Origin: Triplophysa rosa
Lineage: Eukaryota; Chordata; Actinopteri; Cypriniformes; Nemacheilidae
Reading direction: 5' to 3'
DNA: 64,000 bases
Assembly (NCBI RefSeq): GCF_024868665.1
Contig: NC_079893.1
Location: 13,151,400-13,215,399 of the forward strand
The translations under genes were made by a program, and so were the position numbers. Shown here in pieces: positions 53,901 to 61,799 of the stretch. The notes beneath the pieces were generated by a model that was not told where the DNA came from, searched no databases, and saw only the letters and a list, made by a program, of their open reading frames with translations. The stretch's first letter is position 1. Each line of letters begins with the position of its first letter.

Positions 53901-56900
53901 AAAAGTTGGTGAGCACTTTCTCCTACAGCTGGAAGCGTAAGAGGGAGTTTTCAGCAGCACAAAAGGAGCTGAAGCTCCCTGAGCACTCACTGAAAACAGA
54001 GTGTCCAACAAGGTGGGGATCACGTCAGGCCATGATAGAGAGAGTCATCGAGCAGCAGAAGGCCATTGCACATGTCCTGTCTTCTGACAAGAAGTCTCGA
54101 CATCTTATGCCAACATGGCAGGACATGGATGTGCTAGAGGCGATCAACAAATCCCTGCACCCTCTAGTTGAGTTTACAGATGCACTATCGGGCGAGAAGT
54201 ATGTGAGCGTGTCGTTTGTAAAGCCAGTTCTTCATCTTTTCAACTCATCAATCTTGAAAGTTAAGGATGATGATACTGACCTGTCAAGAGCAATAAAGTC
54301 TAAAATCCTGGAGTACCTAAATGAAAAATACAGCAACCCACATATCCAGGCTCTGTTGGGCATGGCATCGACTGTGGATCCACGTTTTAAGATGAGCTAC
54401 GTTGCTGAAGACAACCAAACATCAATACAAACCAGACTGAAAGCTGAGATGCAGATTGTGGCAATGATGGTAATAAAAAGAGCTGCACTGTGATTTATAT
54501 AGTGATTTGAGACTCCTCAAAATTTGTTCTAATTGTCTTTTTATGTGTCTAGGTGCCACACCGAGAACCACCACAAGGAAACACTGAGGAGGAGAAGGAT
54601 GCTGAAGCTGGATGCGCTCCAAAGAAAAAGATGACATTAGGAAGCTACTTTAAAACCACTGAACAAGCCTTGCCACCTAACAACCAGGAACCCAGTGTAA
54701 CCTGTGAGCTGCAGTCTTACTTACAGTCATGCAACCTGGATAGTGAAGGGGACCCACTAAAATGGTGGAACGAACATGAAAAGATCTACCCAAGGCTTTC
54801 AAAAGTGGCAAAGAAATACTTGTGCATACCAGCCACAAGCTCTCCTTCAGAGAGGGCTTTTAGTACAGGCGGAAATGTGGTTACTTGCTTGCGGTCTTCC
54901 CTAAAGCCTGATCAAGTTGACAGGCTTGTGTTTTTAGCCAAAAATCTATAACATATGCATAAATGCGCACTGGTAGGCATATCATAGGAGAGTAAAAACA
55001 AGAATTGTTTGTTATTCACATTCCAGTTTTATTTTATTTTATTTTGTAATTTCCATTTGACATGTAAAAGAGGAACAGTTTTATTTTTACCAGAGTTAAA
55101 AAATCTCTGTTAGAAGCCTCAATATTATGTTCTGACATGTCTGTTTATAGCCTAATGTTTTATGGCTGTAAAATGCAATAAAAAAGTTCTTAACTAAAAG
55201 AATAATCGTTATTATTAATCGAGATTAATTTTGTTGAGCAAAATAATCGTGATTAACATTTTTTCTGTTATCGTGCAGCCCTAATTTGAACTATCGGCTA
55301 TCGGCAATACTCCACACCGATAGTTTTTCCTGGTTGCGTTTGATCCAGACGCAGCAGGGAAAGCTCTACTGTGATACACAGGTGGAGAGTTCCGAGTATA
55401 GTGTAAAACAACGACCTCTAGAGGTGTAAATAAAACTGACAGTCTGTTTAGTTTGGAGTTATACAGTTTATGGTTTGGAGACGCGATACCACAGTCTGCA
55501 CGGATCGGAATACACCAGATGGGGGTTTAAAAGTTTCACAATGACAAGGTAGAGCTAGTTGCAGTAAACATGATGTTAAAAAGTAATTAATTTATTAACT
55601 ATATGCTGCATTTAATGGGGAACAGCAGTATTTTTGCCGACAGGGCTGAGAGCGCGCTAACATTAGTAGCCTATTAACGTTAGCTTAAGAAGTTATAACA
55701 TGGTGACAAAAATACACACAGAAATGTTTAAATTTTATTATTGTAACTAGGCATGTGCCGGTATCAAATTTCCATGCTGCGATTAATTGATTAAGGTTTC
55801 GTCCGCGGTAAGTGGCATTATCGCAGTATTCAATTCTATGAGAAATGCAGGTTGAAAATATAAACCAACTTCAGTGTTTTCCTCTTGATAACAACTTTAT
55901 TTTAAATAATAAAGAGAACCTCAAACATTTAATACAAATAAATATAAATAAAACAACACACAGTAATGATGTGTAAAGTGAGTTTATTCAAACAGAATAC
56001 TGTACAGAAAACTGTTTATTCAAACAGTGCAAACTGCAAAAGAACAACTTTTGTTAACTGCTTTTAAATATACTTATGTCTGTACAACGCTAGTACTACA
56101 ATTCTTATTATTATTGTTTGAATAAGCCAAGCCAGTGTGTTAACTAGTATAGCAAGCTAAACATTTATAAACAGCAAATTCACTCGCACTTTTGTGACAG
56201 TGTATGACTTTATTGCGTTCCATCAACGTATAATTAAAATAATTATTCTGCCACACTGTCAAATTTCAATACTCGGCTTACTTTTAACCCAAAATATTTC
56301 CAAACCTCAGACTTCACCCTTTTAGAAGGGGGATAAATCGTCGGCAGCGTTCCTCCTTACGCCATGCTTCCTCTCCGTGTGGTACTGTTACATCAGAGTG
56401 CGCACGCATCTTTTGCTCAGCAGCGCGCGCACACACACACGTAGGCATCTCCACATGGGGAATGGGATTGTTTAGATCAGAGTGCGCATTCCTACGCAGC
56501 ATACACGCAGTGGACTTTTATCCGGTTGATAAAAAATAAACAAATACGCGTTCTAAAAATTAAAATGCTGATCTATATTTTTTCGCGGTATTTGAAAGTG
56601 CCCGCGATAAAAACATAGCGCGAATCCATTACCGAGGTTAATCGCATTACCGAGGTTAATCGCATTACCGAATATCGGCACATGTCTAATTGTAACTATG
56701 GATAGGCATTTGTGAGTATTGTGTGTGCGTGCGTGCGTGCGTGCGAGATCCGCCTCCGAAATAGAAAACAGATGACAGAGACAGCACGAACGGCTAATGT
56801 TAATGACATTCGTTTTAATGTAAACAAACACGCATGTGAACACGACAGTATATATTGTTAAATATTACAATGGATCCGTCATTCTGCTAGTTTGGTGCCA

Positions 56901-58676
56901 AGAATGTTTTAAATTATTAAAAGTTTAGAAATTACCTACTTATAATTTTGTTTAAATCATACACTGGAGTTTAATATTTATTAATGTAGTTAATATTTAT
57001 GTGTTTTATTTAAAAGTACAATACAGTTTAGTGGTTCAAGCAACGTGTTTATTGATGTAATATACACTTCATTGCTAATTTACTTTGTGTGTTGTGTGTA
57101 TTTGGAATAAACCATTAAAAAAACTATCGGTAATTAATCGTTATCTGTAGGTACTGACCACCTTAGTTATCGGCAAAATCCAATATCGGGCGACCTCTAT
57201 ATGTGACCCTTTCTGTGAAAACCAGGCCAAGGTCTCAAAATCTAATTGAGATGAGCATCAAAGTTTGATTTCAACCATTATTTTCAATTTGATTTCAATT
57301 TTTGTAAATTTTTTACTAGTCAGTGTTAAGGATATTAAGGTTATATTTTATTAGAGATGCACAGATACTTAATTTGTCCACCAATACAGATCGAGATTAT
57401 TTATAGTGATATTCATGCTGATACCGATTGAAGACTAAATTAATATTTCTTAATTTTCTGAATGTTATTAATTAATATAACAACTATTAATATTGAACAT
57501 CAAACTGGTGATGTTTCTGAACATTTTCTATATACAGAGCACAAATTCATTTCAATTTCCTTTTCTCTTTTGATTGACAGGGTTTATAGCCCCTGACCAT
57601 CGTCTGTTTTTAAGACGATAGTGTGTAAAATTACTTTTATCGACTGATACCGATTATCGGCAGATATATTGGTGCATCTCTAATTTTTACAAAATGTTGT
57701 TTACATTATGTAGGACAATTTTTTTGTAGAAAACAGTAAATCACGAAAAAATTACTTGAGCTGGGTTTTCACAGACTGGTTCACACGTTTTTTTTAAATA
57801 CTATAACCAACCTTCACAAAACAAACAGATAGTTTGTCTAAAAGTGCCAAACTGATAGTTTGTCTAAAATGTCTAAGTATTTAGAAAAACAGACAATTCA
57901 AGTCAATTCAAGTAATAGGGAAGTATAAACACATTGATGTGTGGCTCAGTGCTGACCTGCTGCTCACTTTGGCTTCCTGTTGTTTGTTGTTTCCTCTTGC
58001 ACTATTGCATACCAAGTGTATGGTGTATTGTCTATTTCATTATAGTTTGGTTTTGAAAAGACACACAAACGGAAAAGGCAAGTCTTTGATGTGATGTCAA
58101 CCTAAGAGCATGGTAGTGCCCACCAAATGTGTTACAGGGTTTTTAAATCACCTACATTTTATCCCAGCCTGAACCTGAGAATTCTGAAATTAGCTTTCAC
58201 TGTGATTCACTGTGCATTAGTGTTGTGTTGTATAAGGTAGTTTGGCAGACGTGTGACTCAGCATAGACTAGAGTCATGCCCCAACAATGATGCCAGCAAA
58301 GCCTGCAGCCTTTGTGTCTAACATTCACATATGTGAATCGATAACAATGTGTGGTAGCCATTCCCATATCTCCTCTTTGAATCAGCAAAATGCATAATCT
58401 GTTTCTTAGGTCAAAGTCTAAGCTGAGAAAAACTAAATGAGTTCATTATGATGATTTAATCAAGGTTTGCATAATCTTTTATACACACAATCATGGGGAT
58501 ACGTTTTATACTGTTGTTTGTATATATACACATATGTGCACACATGCATACATTTAAAACTTGTTGGTACTCACATCATCATTTTTCTTTCTTCTCCTCT
58601 TTAGCTCCACATTTTACATACAGGAGAGTGGGAGACAGCTCCTGTTTCAGCCGCCCTCACTGGAGTTTGGAACACA
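21782..58676 (+). CDS. tmem131l: Transmembrane protein 131-like (Tmem131l), first four coding exons
   Basis: TMEM131 proteins are large single-pass endoplasmic reticulum proteins; TMEM131 uses a PapD-like luminal domain to assist collagen cargo, and TMEM131L has been linked to thymocyte Wnt signalling. Exons: 21782-21890, 22594-22664, 28111-28154, 58605-58676, with compatible phases. Exon 1 gives MASQRDFTHRKTWIN then a hydrophobic stretch (VLLRLLQLLLPYIQ), a signal peptide. Exon 2 gives VVEVWQAEDTDFFMPSQ, close to human VVELWQAEE. Exon 4 gives LLFQPPSLEFG, close to human LHFQPSVLDFG. About 98 residues of a protein of roughly 1,600 are present; the next exon lies beyond base 64000. Head-to-tail order after mnd1 matches human MND1-TMEM131L. 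Confidence 0.9.
22665..23895. other. tmem131l intron 2, 5' part
   Basis: A further CRE palindrome TGACGTCA lies at 22686-22693, and another in intron 1 at 22031-22038. Otherwise no gene or clear element is visible. Confidence 0.4.
23896..24225. mobile_element. Degraded TTAA-type element (AGGGATAGTTCACC family)
   Basis: TTAA (23892-23895) is followed by AGGGCTAGTTCACC; near the right end is TTTTTGGGTGGACTT, the decayed complement. It belongs with 45521-46375 and a remnant at 60060-60165. The right TTAA is lost. Confidence 0.55.
24697..25260 (-). pseudogene. L2-type LINE 3' fragment (reverse transcriptase C-terminus)
   Basis: The minus strand encodes SLHWLPVCYRIDFKILLF and, further on, LLTVPRSRLKLRGDRAFSIA and AGPKLWNSLP, the typical C-terminal region of fish L2/CR1-type LINEs. 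It continues in frame into ESEFKSKLKTYLF before decaying. The minus-strand 3' end is a TGATTGATTGAT-like tail (24697-24710). It is 5'-truncated and inactive. Confidence 0.88.
25726..26787. mobile_element. hAT element, diverged
   Basis: The left end TAGGGCTGCAGCTATCGATT and right end ATTACTCGAGGAATCATTTC with AGCTCT resemble inverted termini. No convincing 8-bp duplication was found, so the right limit is approximate. It has no transposase. Confidence 0.6.
26921..27989. mobile_element. hAT element, non-autonomous
   Basis: Ends TAGTGTTGTCACGGTACC and GGTACTTTTGACAACACTA with perfect duplications GTTTTATC (26913-26920, 27990-27997). Subterminal regions on both sides are packed with GGTACC-like palindromes. 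It lies 121 bp upstream of tmem131l exon 3. Confidence 0.94.
28111..28154 (+). CDS. tmem131l: tmem131l coding exon 3
   Basis: 44 nt between CTTTCTTTAG and GTGAGA, reading AEEQHSNENVPREE in frame. It is low in conservation but acidic like the equivalent human stretch. Its phase (0 in, 2 out) is exactly what exons 2 and 4 need; the alternative AG four bases downstream would break the frame. Confidence 0.8.
28823..29955. mobile_element. hAT element, non-autonomous
   Basis: Ends CAGTGTTAATTTCGTTAACG and GTCAAAATTAACACTG with perfect duplications CAGAGCAC (28815-28822, 29956-29963). Subterminal CGAAAACGAGACG and GACTAAAACTAAA motifs repeat at both ends. It has no transposase. Confidence 0.94.
30499..31130. 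mobile_element. Truncated hAT left part, split by a TTAA element
   Basis: TAGGGCTGGGCGAAGTTTTA at 30499 is a hAT left terminus. Its body resumes after the insert as AAAATCATCGCAATGTCCGA (31101). I found no matching right terminus. Confidence 0.5.
30544..31098. mobile_element. TTAA-target MITE (AGGGGTCATATG family)
   Basis: Termini AGGGGTCATATGGCG and CGTCATATCACCCCT with TTAA at 30540-30543 and 31099-31102. A purine-purine start with TTAA fits Kolobok; piggyBac also uses TTAA, so the superfamily is tentative. It has no coding frame of note. Confidence 0.8.
31610..31750. repeat. Short dispersed repeat
   Basis: The CACTCTAAAAAAAATAGTG stretch with later TTTTAGTGCTATATAGAACC and GGTTCTTCAGCGGTTCTTTG has the short self-similar phrasing of fish MITEs. 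Boundaries are not determinable. Confidence 0.35.
31989..32648. mobile_element. hAT MITE, inverted sibling of 15729-16427
   Basis: Ends TAGGGCTGTCACGATTATTA and AATCGTGACAGCCCTA. Duplications GTTGTGAA (31981-31988) and GTTCTGAA (32649-32656) agree at 7 of 8. The internal CCCCCTAGTGTCTTC is the complement of the phrase in the first copy, so the two are oppositely oriented. Confidence 0.92.
32657..33366. mobile_element. Fold-back element, TTAA-type right end
   Basis: About 190 bp at 32657-32850 recurs inverted at 33005-33208 (ACTAAAGACATCGTTAAATT and complement; GTTCACGAGAGCACTT and complement). The right end AGATGAGCTTTTCCT is followed by TTAA (33367-33370). The outer 33209-33366 stretch matches 60895-61137 inverted. 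The 163-codon frame at 32809-33300 spans the arms and is not a recognisable protein. Confidence 0.65.
33440..33567. mobile_element. Orphan hAT right end
   Basis: The stretch ending GTGAACCATTCCACCCCTA, with GAACCGAACCGTGAATTTTG before it, is typical of a hAT terminus. No left partner is visible, so it is a truncated copy. Confidence 0.4.
34208..35498. mobile_element. hAT-like element with GGGCTCCAGACT termini
   Basis: CAGGGCTCCAGACTAGC at 34208 pairs with CGCAGTCTGGAGCCC ending at 35498. A second orphan right end of the family is at about 31405-31424. A 90-bp stretch at 34885-34975 (TATATTGGCTGGTTGGTTCT) recurs directly at 35385-35475. The insert 34640-35099 lies inside. Confidence 0.6.
34640..35099. 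mobile_element. Small MITE with GGCCTGATTCACATTT ends
   Basis: The left end GGCCTGATTCACATTTCGCG and the right-end complement GGCCCGATTCACATTTTGCG form a 23-bp inverted repeat with two mismatches. Flanks are TTT and TTA, compatible with a decayed 3-bp Harbinger-type duplication. Confidence 0.6.
35514..36127. mobile_element. hAT-like MITE with CAGTGT termini and internal 22-bp repeats
   Basis: The left end CAGTGTCCCACAGG and right end TGTATGGGAAACACTG are inverted. Near the right end a 22-bp unit (CCATTAATATACCTGGGCGG) is repeated about three times (36045-36090). Target duplications are unclear. Confidence 0.55.
37116..38448 (-). mobile_element. Kolobok-like DNA transposon with a THAP-domain exon
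   Basis: Termini AGAGTACATTCCTC and GAGGAATGTACTCT are perfect inverted repeats flanked by TTAA (37112-37115, 38449-38452). TTAA duplication, purine-purine 5' end and a THAP domain together are the signature of the Kolobok superfamily. The element is too short to hold a full transposase. A region of short direct repeats at 37315-37405 carries four copies of a CTGTGATTGGTCA-like unit. A shorter sibling is at 45566-46095. Confidence 0.82.
37880..38155 (-). pseudogene. THAP zinc-finger exon of a Kolobok-like transposase
   Basis: The minus-strand frame starts MSKRSCVLCSETKSVLFSLP. It shows the C2CH pattern CVLC ... CARH, the conserved W in KKWLLF, the HFTEDCF motif and a terminal AIPTLF box, all THAP hallmarks. 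The domain binds DNA and in Kolobok and P elements directs transposase to the ends. The frame is open until a good splice donor (ACCT then GTAAGT, at 37879-37874), so it looks like exon 1. No downstream exon for a catalytic domain was found here. It is intact as an exon but orphaned. Confidence 0.85.
39900..41207. mobile_element. hAT element carrying a 79-bp minisatellite
   Basis: Ends TAGGGCTGAACGATTAATCG and AAATCACACAGCCCTA with perfect duplications GCATGGAC (39892-39899, 41208-41215). AATCGCAATCGC-like motifs occur near both ends. It has no transposase frame. Confidence 0.94.
40205..40620. repeat. 79-bp tandem repeat, about 5.3 copies
   Basis: The unit begins CACACATAGCCTGTTTCATA and ends GCCGTTTAAACTTGATGCG. 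Copies start at 40205, 40281, 40360, 40439, 40518 and 40597 (partial). Copies 3-5 are nearly identical and the outer ones more diverged. The unit is CpG-rich (TTGCGCGTCTCGC). Confidence 0.95.
41917..42040 (-). repeat. SINE 3' fragment, minus strand
   Basis: TACATTTACATTTAGTCATT then AGCAGACGCTTTTATCCAAA is the complement of the common fish SINE tail seen at 14153-14203. Confidence 0.8.
42060..43211 (+). mobile_element. TTAA-target DNA transposon with a coding exon
   Basis: Starts AGGTACAGTGCGGGATG, ends AAGAACTGCGCCT, flanked by TTAA (42056-42059, 43212-43215). It shares its left 200 bp with 2696-3688. Unlike that copy it keeps a coding exon. Kolobok-like by target and 5' AG, but this is inferred. 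Confidence 0.75.
42448..42659 (+). pseudogene. Basic N-terminal exon of an unrecognised transposon protein
   Basis: The open frame from ATG at 42448 begins MEDHAYCAQEPTERESPSSK. It has a strongly basic patch (KKHKRDAARRIRNKRRQKSR) and ends in ITRWKALLKDKCF and ACFLLDR just before a GTAAGA donor. The basic patch could be a nuclear localisation or DNA-contact region. The W-K/R-x-L ... FLLD pattern recurs, to my knowledge, in uncharacterised fish proteins of repeat origin; I cannot name the family. No later exon is visible. Confidence 0.6.
43485..44046 (+). repeat. SINE/LINE tail fragments
   Basis: 43490-43580 has GGGTTCAAATCTAAAGGG (B-box-like) and a tail CATCTGCCAAATGTGTGATT. 43970-44046 has AAAGCTGCTTTGGAACAATG then AAAAGCGCTATATAAATAAC and a TGAAT-rich end, a common fish LINE/SINE 3' end. 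Confidence 0.65.
44350..44460 (+). repeat. SINE-like fragment
   Basis: GTAACGGGTTTGATTCACAG has a B-box-like core and is followed by GCGTCTGTCAAATGCATAAA and TGTAAATGTA, a SINE tail. Confidence 0.6.
44671..45000. repeat. (CTCCCT)n and (CT)n microsatellite, about 330 bp
   Basis: CTCCCT hexamers run from 44671 to about 44724. After a short gap a pure CT run of about 80 bp starts at 44778, followed by interrupted CT/CCCT to about 44999. Long Ser-Leu or Arg-Glu frames over this region are artefacts of the dinucleotide. Confidence 0.97.
45521..46375. mobile_element. TTAA-type element (AGGGATAGTTCACCC family), split by a Kolobok-like MITE
   Basis: AGGGATAGTTCACCCAAAAA at the left pairs with TTAGGTGAATTTTCCCT at the right; TTAA at 45517-45520 and 46376-46379. 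TCTGTCATCATTTA occurs in both arms. Its 3' half contains CAGAACACAAAAGAAG, a phrase very common in cyprinid genomes. Confidence 0.85.
45566..46095. mobile_element. Kolobok-like MITE, sibling of 37116-38448
   Basis: AGAGTACATAAC and GTTATGTACTCT with TTAA at 45562-45565 and 46096-46099. Both arms match the subterminal parts of 37116-38448 (GGACACTCCATAAACCAAA; TTGTAAATCCGAAGGTGAAT) in the opposite orientation. The THAP exon is deleted. Confidence 0.88.
47118..47822. mobile_element. Harbinger-like MITE
   Basis: Perfect 15-bp ends GGGTGTACTCTCACT / AGTGAGAGTACACCC with TTA on both sides (47115-47117, 47823-47825). It is 705 bp, G+C-rich inside, with no recognisable protein. Confidence 0.88.
48309..48872 (+). 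pseudogene. C-terminal end of an L1-type ORF2 protein
   Basis: A 187-codon frame with PNWEWIWEGIPAMSK, FKMIHKAYATPYVLHRMKRL and a CTMC pair resembles the C-terminal region of Tx1/L1-type ORF2 from fish. The reverse transcriptase and endonuclease are absent through 5' truncation. The apparent ATG straddles the target-site junction and is fortuitous. Confidence 0.78.
48310..49097 (+). mobile_element. 5'-truncated L1-type LINE with target duplications
   Basis: Exact 15-bp repeats AAAGAGCGTAGTTTA at 48295-48309 and 49098-49112. The insert ends in an A-rich tail (TAAAATAATAATAATTTAAA). These features fit target-primed reverse transcription by L1. The 3' UTR has a (GT)n run near 49031. Confidence 0.93.
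49218..51468. other. tmem131l intron 3, no recognised element
   Basis: AT-rich sequence with no convincing frame, terminus pair or RNA gene. A CRE-like TGACGTCA sits at 49575-49582. Confidence 0.4.
51469..52271. mobile_element. Element with long imperfect inverted ends (ACAATCCG...CGGATTGT)
   Basis: The left end ACAATCCGTTCTGCTCATGC continues CGCGTAATTACGTAGTAGAA. It mirrors the right end (ACTACGTCATTATGCGCGGA then CGGATTGT) over about 43 bp. No clear target duplication was found. It is 803 bp and non-coding. Confidence 0.65.
52343..55283 (+). mobile_element. Near-complete autonomous-type hAT transposon
   Basis: Ends TAGGACTGCACGATTAATCG and GTTATCGTGCAGCCCTA with perfect duplications ATTTGAAC (52335-52342, 55284-55291). 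At 2.94 kb it has autonomous length and carries a spliced transposase gene reading left to right. It is nested in the 52282-57199 hAT. Confidence 0.96.
52609..54951 (+). pseudogene. hAT transposase (BED finger plus RNase H-like core), one frameshift
   Basis: Predicted exons 52609-53455, 53853-54469 and 54553-54951, with GT-AG introns at 53456-53852 and 54470-54552. About 620 residues. An N-terminal BED zinc finger (SAAWNYFGF, CKLC, HLKSHH) is followed by the catalytic core: TTDLWSS and TTDNAANM supply the two aspartates, CFGHRLHLAI the conserved C-x2-H, and SPSERAFSTGG the glutamate. The hAT dimerisation region (DPLKWWNEHEKIYPRLSKVA) is complete and the frame ends at a natural TAA. The one lesion is near 53037-53042, where the first frame hits TGA and the homologous reading resumes one base over at 53041, in an A-rich stretch. 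ATG 52609 is preferred because it precedes MMVEQQKKGAEGFFPKKG; an in-frame ATG lies at 52503. Closest to ZBED-type hAT proteins. Confidence 0.93.
55748..56688. mobile_element. hAT MITE nested in the 52282-57199 element
   Basis: Ends TAGGCATGTGCCGGTAT and ATATCGGCACATGTCTA with perfect duplications ATTGTAAC (55740-55747, 56689-56696). A 16-bp repeat (ATTACCGAGGTTAATCGC) is tandem near the right end at 56629-56660. Confidence 0.94.
57352..57682. mobile_element. Short hAT MITE
   Basis: TAGAGATGCACAGATAC and ATATTGGTGCATCTCTA are inverted ends; TACCGATT/CGATTATCGG motifs lie inside. Flanking 8-mers are not clearly duplicated. Confidence 0.7.
57690..58604. other. tmem131l intron 3, 3' end
   Basis: No element boundary or gene is recognised. 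A pyrimidine tract (TTTTTCTTTCTTCTCCTCTT) precedes the exon 4 acceptor. Confidence 0.4.
58605..58676 (+). CDS. tmem131l: tmem131l coding exon 4
   Basis: 72 nt between CTCCTCTTTAG and GTAAGA. In the phase set by exon 3 it reads STFYIQESGRQLLFQPPSLE and on to FGT, matching the start of the conserved TMEM131 luminal domain. It follows a 30.4-kb intron filled with transposons. Confidence 0.88.
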
Positions 58677-60894
58677 GTAAGAATTCTTCATTTAAACATT
58701 TGACTCTAAAACAGCAGCACAGACCAAAGCCAGCATCTTATTTGTGTAGGGTCCACATGCGAAGCTGTTACATAAACACACACTGTCATTGATTTACCTT
58801 GCCTAACTAAATATAGCCACCTGAGAATTATAGACTGGTTATAGCAACCCAAGATTTTCATGAAGTTACAGTAATCTCAGCATAAACCATTTCTGAACAC
58901 AGTTCTTCCCAATGGGAATCAGTAGCGAACTGTGACGTTTGAGGTATTTTACCTTATTGTGCTTTCCTATAGAAGTGCGCATACTTCGTTATACCATCAC
59001 ACTTACCACGATACATTTACAATGCTACTCCAGACTTGAGTAGTCGAACAGCACAGCAAGACAGTTATCATCAAAATAACACGCAATACAAATACAAATC
59101 ATTATTACACATATGCATTATGATCGGCGTGCTGTGTGTGTATGTGCTCTTCAACAGAATAATGGACCACGTTGCATACACTTGACCGACACTGCCTCAC
59201 AATCTGATCATGAAAACCAACACAGACTAACGTACACAATGCACTCAATGCATGGAGTGCTGCCTACGTATTTCCGGTAAATCTCAGGGGGCGGGAAAGC
59301 TTCCGGGTTGTATTCACCCATAGCAAATATGCTTTACCAGCGCTCGTTTTGGGGGGAATTAACGTGTAATATAGATTAGTGAAATACATCGTATTGTTAA
59401 AATACTATATATTAAACATGTAATGATGCTATAATACAAAACTTTAGTTCAGTCATGACCTGCAGCATTTAAATACAAAAGTGACTGTGGTTCCGTCAGG
59501 CATGGCTGTGTCCCGTTTTATGAAGCTTCACAGAGATTTAATAATATTCCGAGCATGGATTTACATTATTACACGTAAAGATTTAAACATTAACTGGTAC
59601 TACAGTTTGTTGTCATCACTTTAAGAGTGCAGATGTGATTGAGCCACAGCACGTCAGCTACTGAAGATCAAATGGTCTATTGGTGAAAGCGCTAGCGTTA
59701 GCTAATGCTAAAGAATAAACGTAACACTGTGGATACATTAATTTGGTTTTATTTGTACAAATTGTAATGTAAATATATAGGCTACTTAAGACATTTCTGT
59801 ACTGTACATATTTGTTTCTGTACGTAATATGCATTATATGTGTAGAATAGAATAGAATTGTATGTAGATATAGAACGATATGTAGAATAGAATTAAACAT
59901 GTCGTAAAATATCCCCATATCTCTACGATGCGCATTGTAACATTTTTGCATCGCGAAATATTCATTTGGATGAATGTCAATATCCCCCATTGACTCCCAT
60001 AGTATTTATTTTTCCTACTATGGCAGTTAATTGGGGGCGAGATCTCCTCGATTACTGACCTTCTTCCAAATATCTTCCTTTGTTTTTAGCAGAATAAAGA
60101 AATGTATACAGGTTTGGAACAATCTGTGGGTAGGTAAATGATGATAGAATTATCACTTTAAATTGATCCAAATGGCCTGAAACTGAATTTTCTGGTGCAT
60201 GCACATAAACGAAGTGGATCCAGTCCATGCTTCTGAATCATAAATGCACTGGAGATGCTCAAGCTTCAAAAGTACACAGCAACTTTGAGCTCGAAATAAA
60301 ACTCACCCTTTTGTTATTTTGAACCCAGATGCCTGTCTGTCTTCTGTGGAACACAAAAAGAGATGCAGAATGTTCATTTTCATTTACATGTTATACACTC
60401 CTGCACACAATAGCCCTCTGGTGGAACTTTTTAGTTTGTTTGGGGTTTTTGCCTTATAGGCTTATATTGTACATGCGTAGATGCTTTTTTGTTGTTTGTT
60501 CTTACAAGGGGAGGTGATAATGAACCACATGCCACAGGTATTGTGCATATATTCCTCTTATAGAAGAACATCGTTATGTGGTTTTAGAATGTCTGCTTTG
60601 TTTTAAAGCTAAAGGTCGCTTCCTCTGCAGACAGGATGGCCAAATATGGCTTGGTTTTCTTCTGACTTGAGGACAGTGGCAGAGTTTGGAGATTACTTCA
60701 CTTCTTTCATGTGAATGCTGCTAATTGTGTTTGAATGTCTGTTCCAGTGCTGATAGAAATATGGTTTACTAATGGTTGCAAACCTTTGTTTGATTATTTG
60801 GTTTTGCTTGGTGCGATAAAGACTTTTATGCCCGGTTTTGCATACAAGGCTTGAGGCTAGTCCCAGACTAAAATTAATGTTTGAGCTGTTTTAC
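58677..60894. other. tmem131l intron 4, 5' part
   Basis: Mostly unassigned. 60060-60165 (TTTAGCAGAATAAAGAAATG; GGTAAATGATGATAGAATTA) is a decayed right end of the AGGGATAGTTCACC family. No further tmem131l exon is visible. Confidence 0.4.
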
Positions 60895-61137
60895 AGGAAA
60901 ATTTCATCTCAAAATCAAAAGTGTGTTATTTTTTACACTCACCCACATGACGTTCAACATGTTTTAAGACCTCCCGGCGTCTTCGGAACACAAATAAAGA
61001 TATTTAGGTGACATCGAAGAGATTTCCAAGCCTTCTCACTCATAGACATCATGGTTATAGTAGTTGTCAATGTCCAGAAAAGTACTCAAGACATTGTTAA
61101 ATTGGTCCATAAATTGGTTTTGAGATGAACTTTTCCT
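60895..61137. mobile_element. 243-bp TTAA-type MITE
   Basis: AGGAAAATTTCATCTCAAAA and TTTTGAGATGAACTTTTCCT are near-perfect inverted ends. The right side is TTAA (61138-61141), the left TTAC, a one-base decay. It matches 33209-33366 in the opposite orientation. Confidence 0.75.
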
Positions 61138-61799
61138 TTAACTGAAAAAACCTTAAAATTCAGTGACATTGTTTTGTCTCGCATTGCACACCAGTAAGGT
61201 TTTTTTCTAAGGCATTTGTATAAAGCAACTTAAATGTCCCAGTTGTCCTTCTGAAACCTCTTGATTTTTCTTTTTTTGCCATAAATCATTATTATTCTCC
61301 CTTTATGTTTGTCACTGTGTTTTGTTAATATTTGTTATATTGATAATATTTGTTTTAACCCTGTCATTTGACCCCTTTAACTCAACCCCTTTTATTGTTG
61401 CTTTAAACTCTATAAACAATAAAATGTTTACTCTTTCATATTTCAGATTCGCTTAATAGGACTAGGTGTTATAATCCCACTATTTCAGCACAGTTGAATT
61501 GCACAATAGGACATTTCATACGCCTTATGCATGACAGGGGGAAGCAGTCAAGAATATGAATAGAGGAAAAAGGAGGTCTGAGGTTTCACTGGGTTCGTCG
61601 GGTAGGCTGTTTTTGAGGGATAAATGATTATAGAAATACATAGCATACTTAACTTTCCTTGCCATTATCAGAGAGACATCTCATGAGTTGTGTGTACCAC
61701 TGTGTGTCCATCCGCTTAAACCACAGCCATTGGCTTCTTCTTTCTGCACCACTGGCCAGTTCTTGATTATCCTCCACTGGACTTGTCCTCTGAGAGTGA

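Larger units (their letters stand above)
52282..57199. mobile_element. 4.9-kb hAT shell containing two further hAT elements
   Basis: Ends TAGAGGTCGACCGATT and ATATCGGGCGACCTCTA with perfect duplications TATGTGAC (52274-52281, 57200-57207). Own sequence: 52282-52342, 55284-55747 and 56689-57199. ATCGGCACCGATAAT and TATCGGTAATTAATCG are subterminal motifs. Confidence 0.94.
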
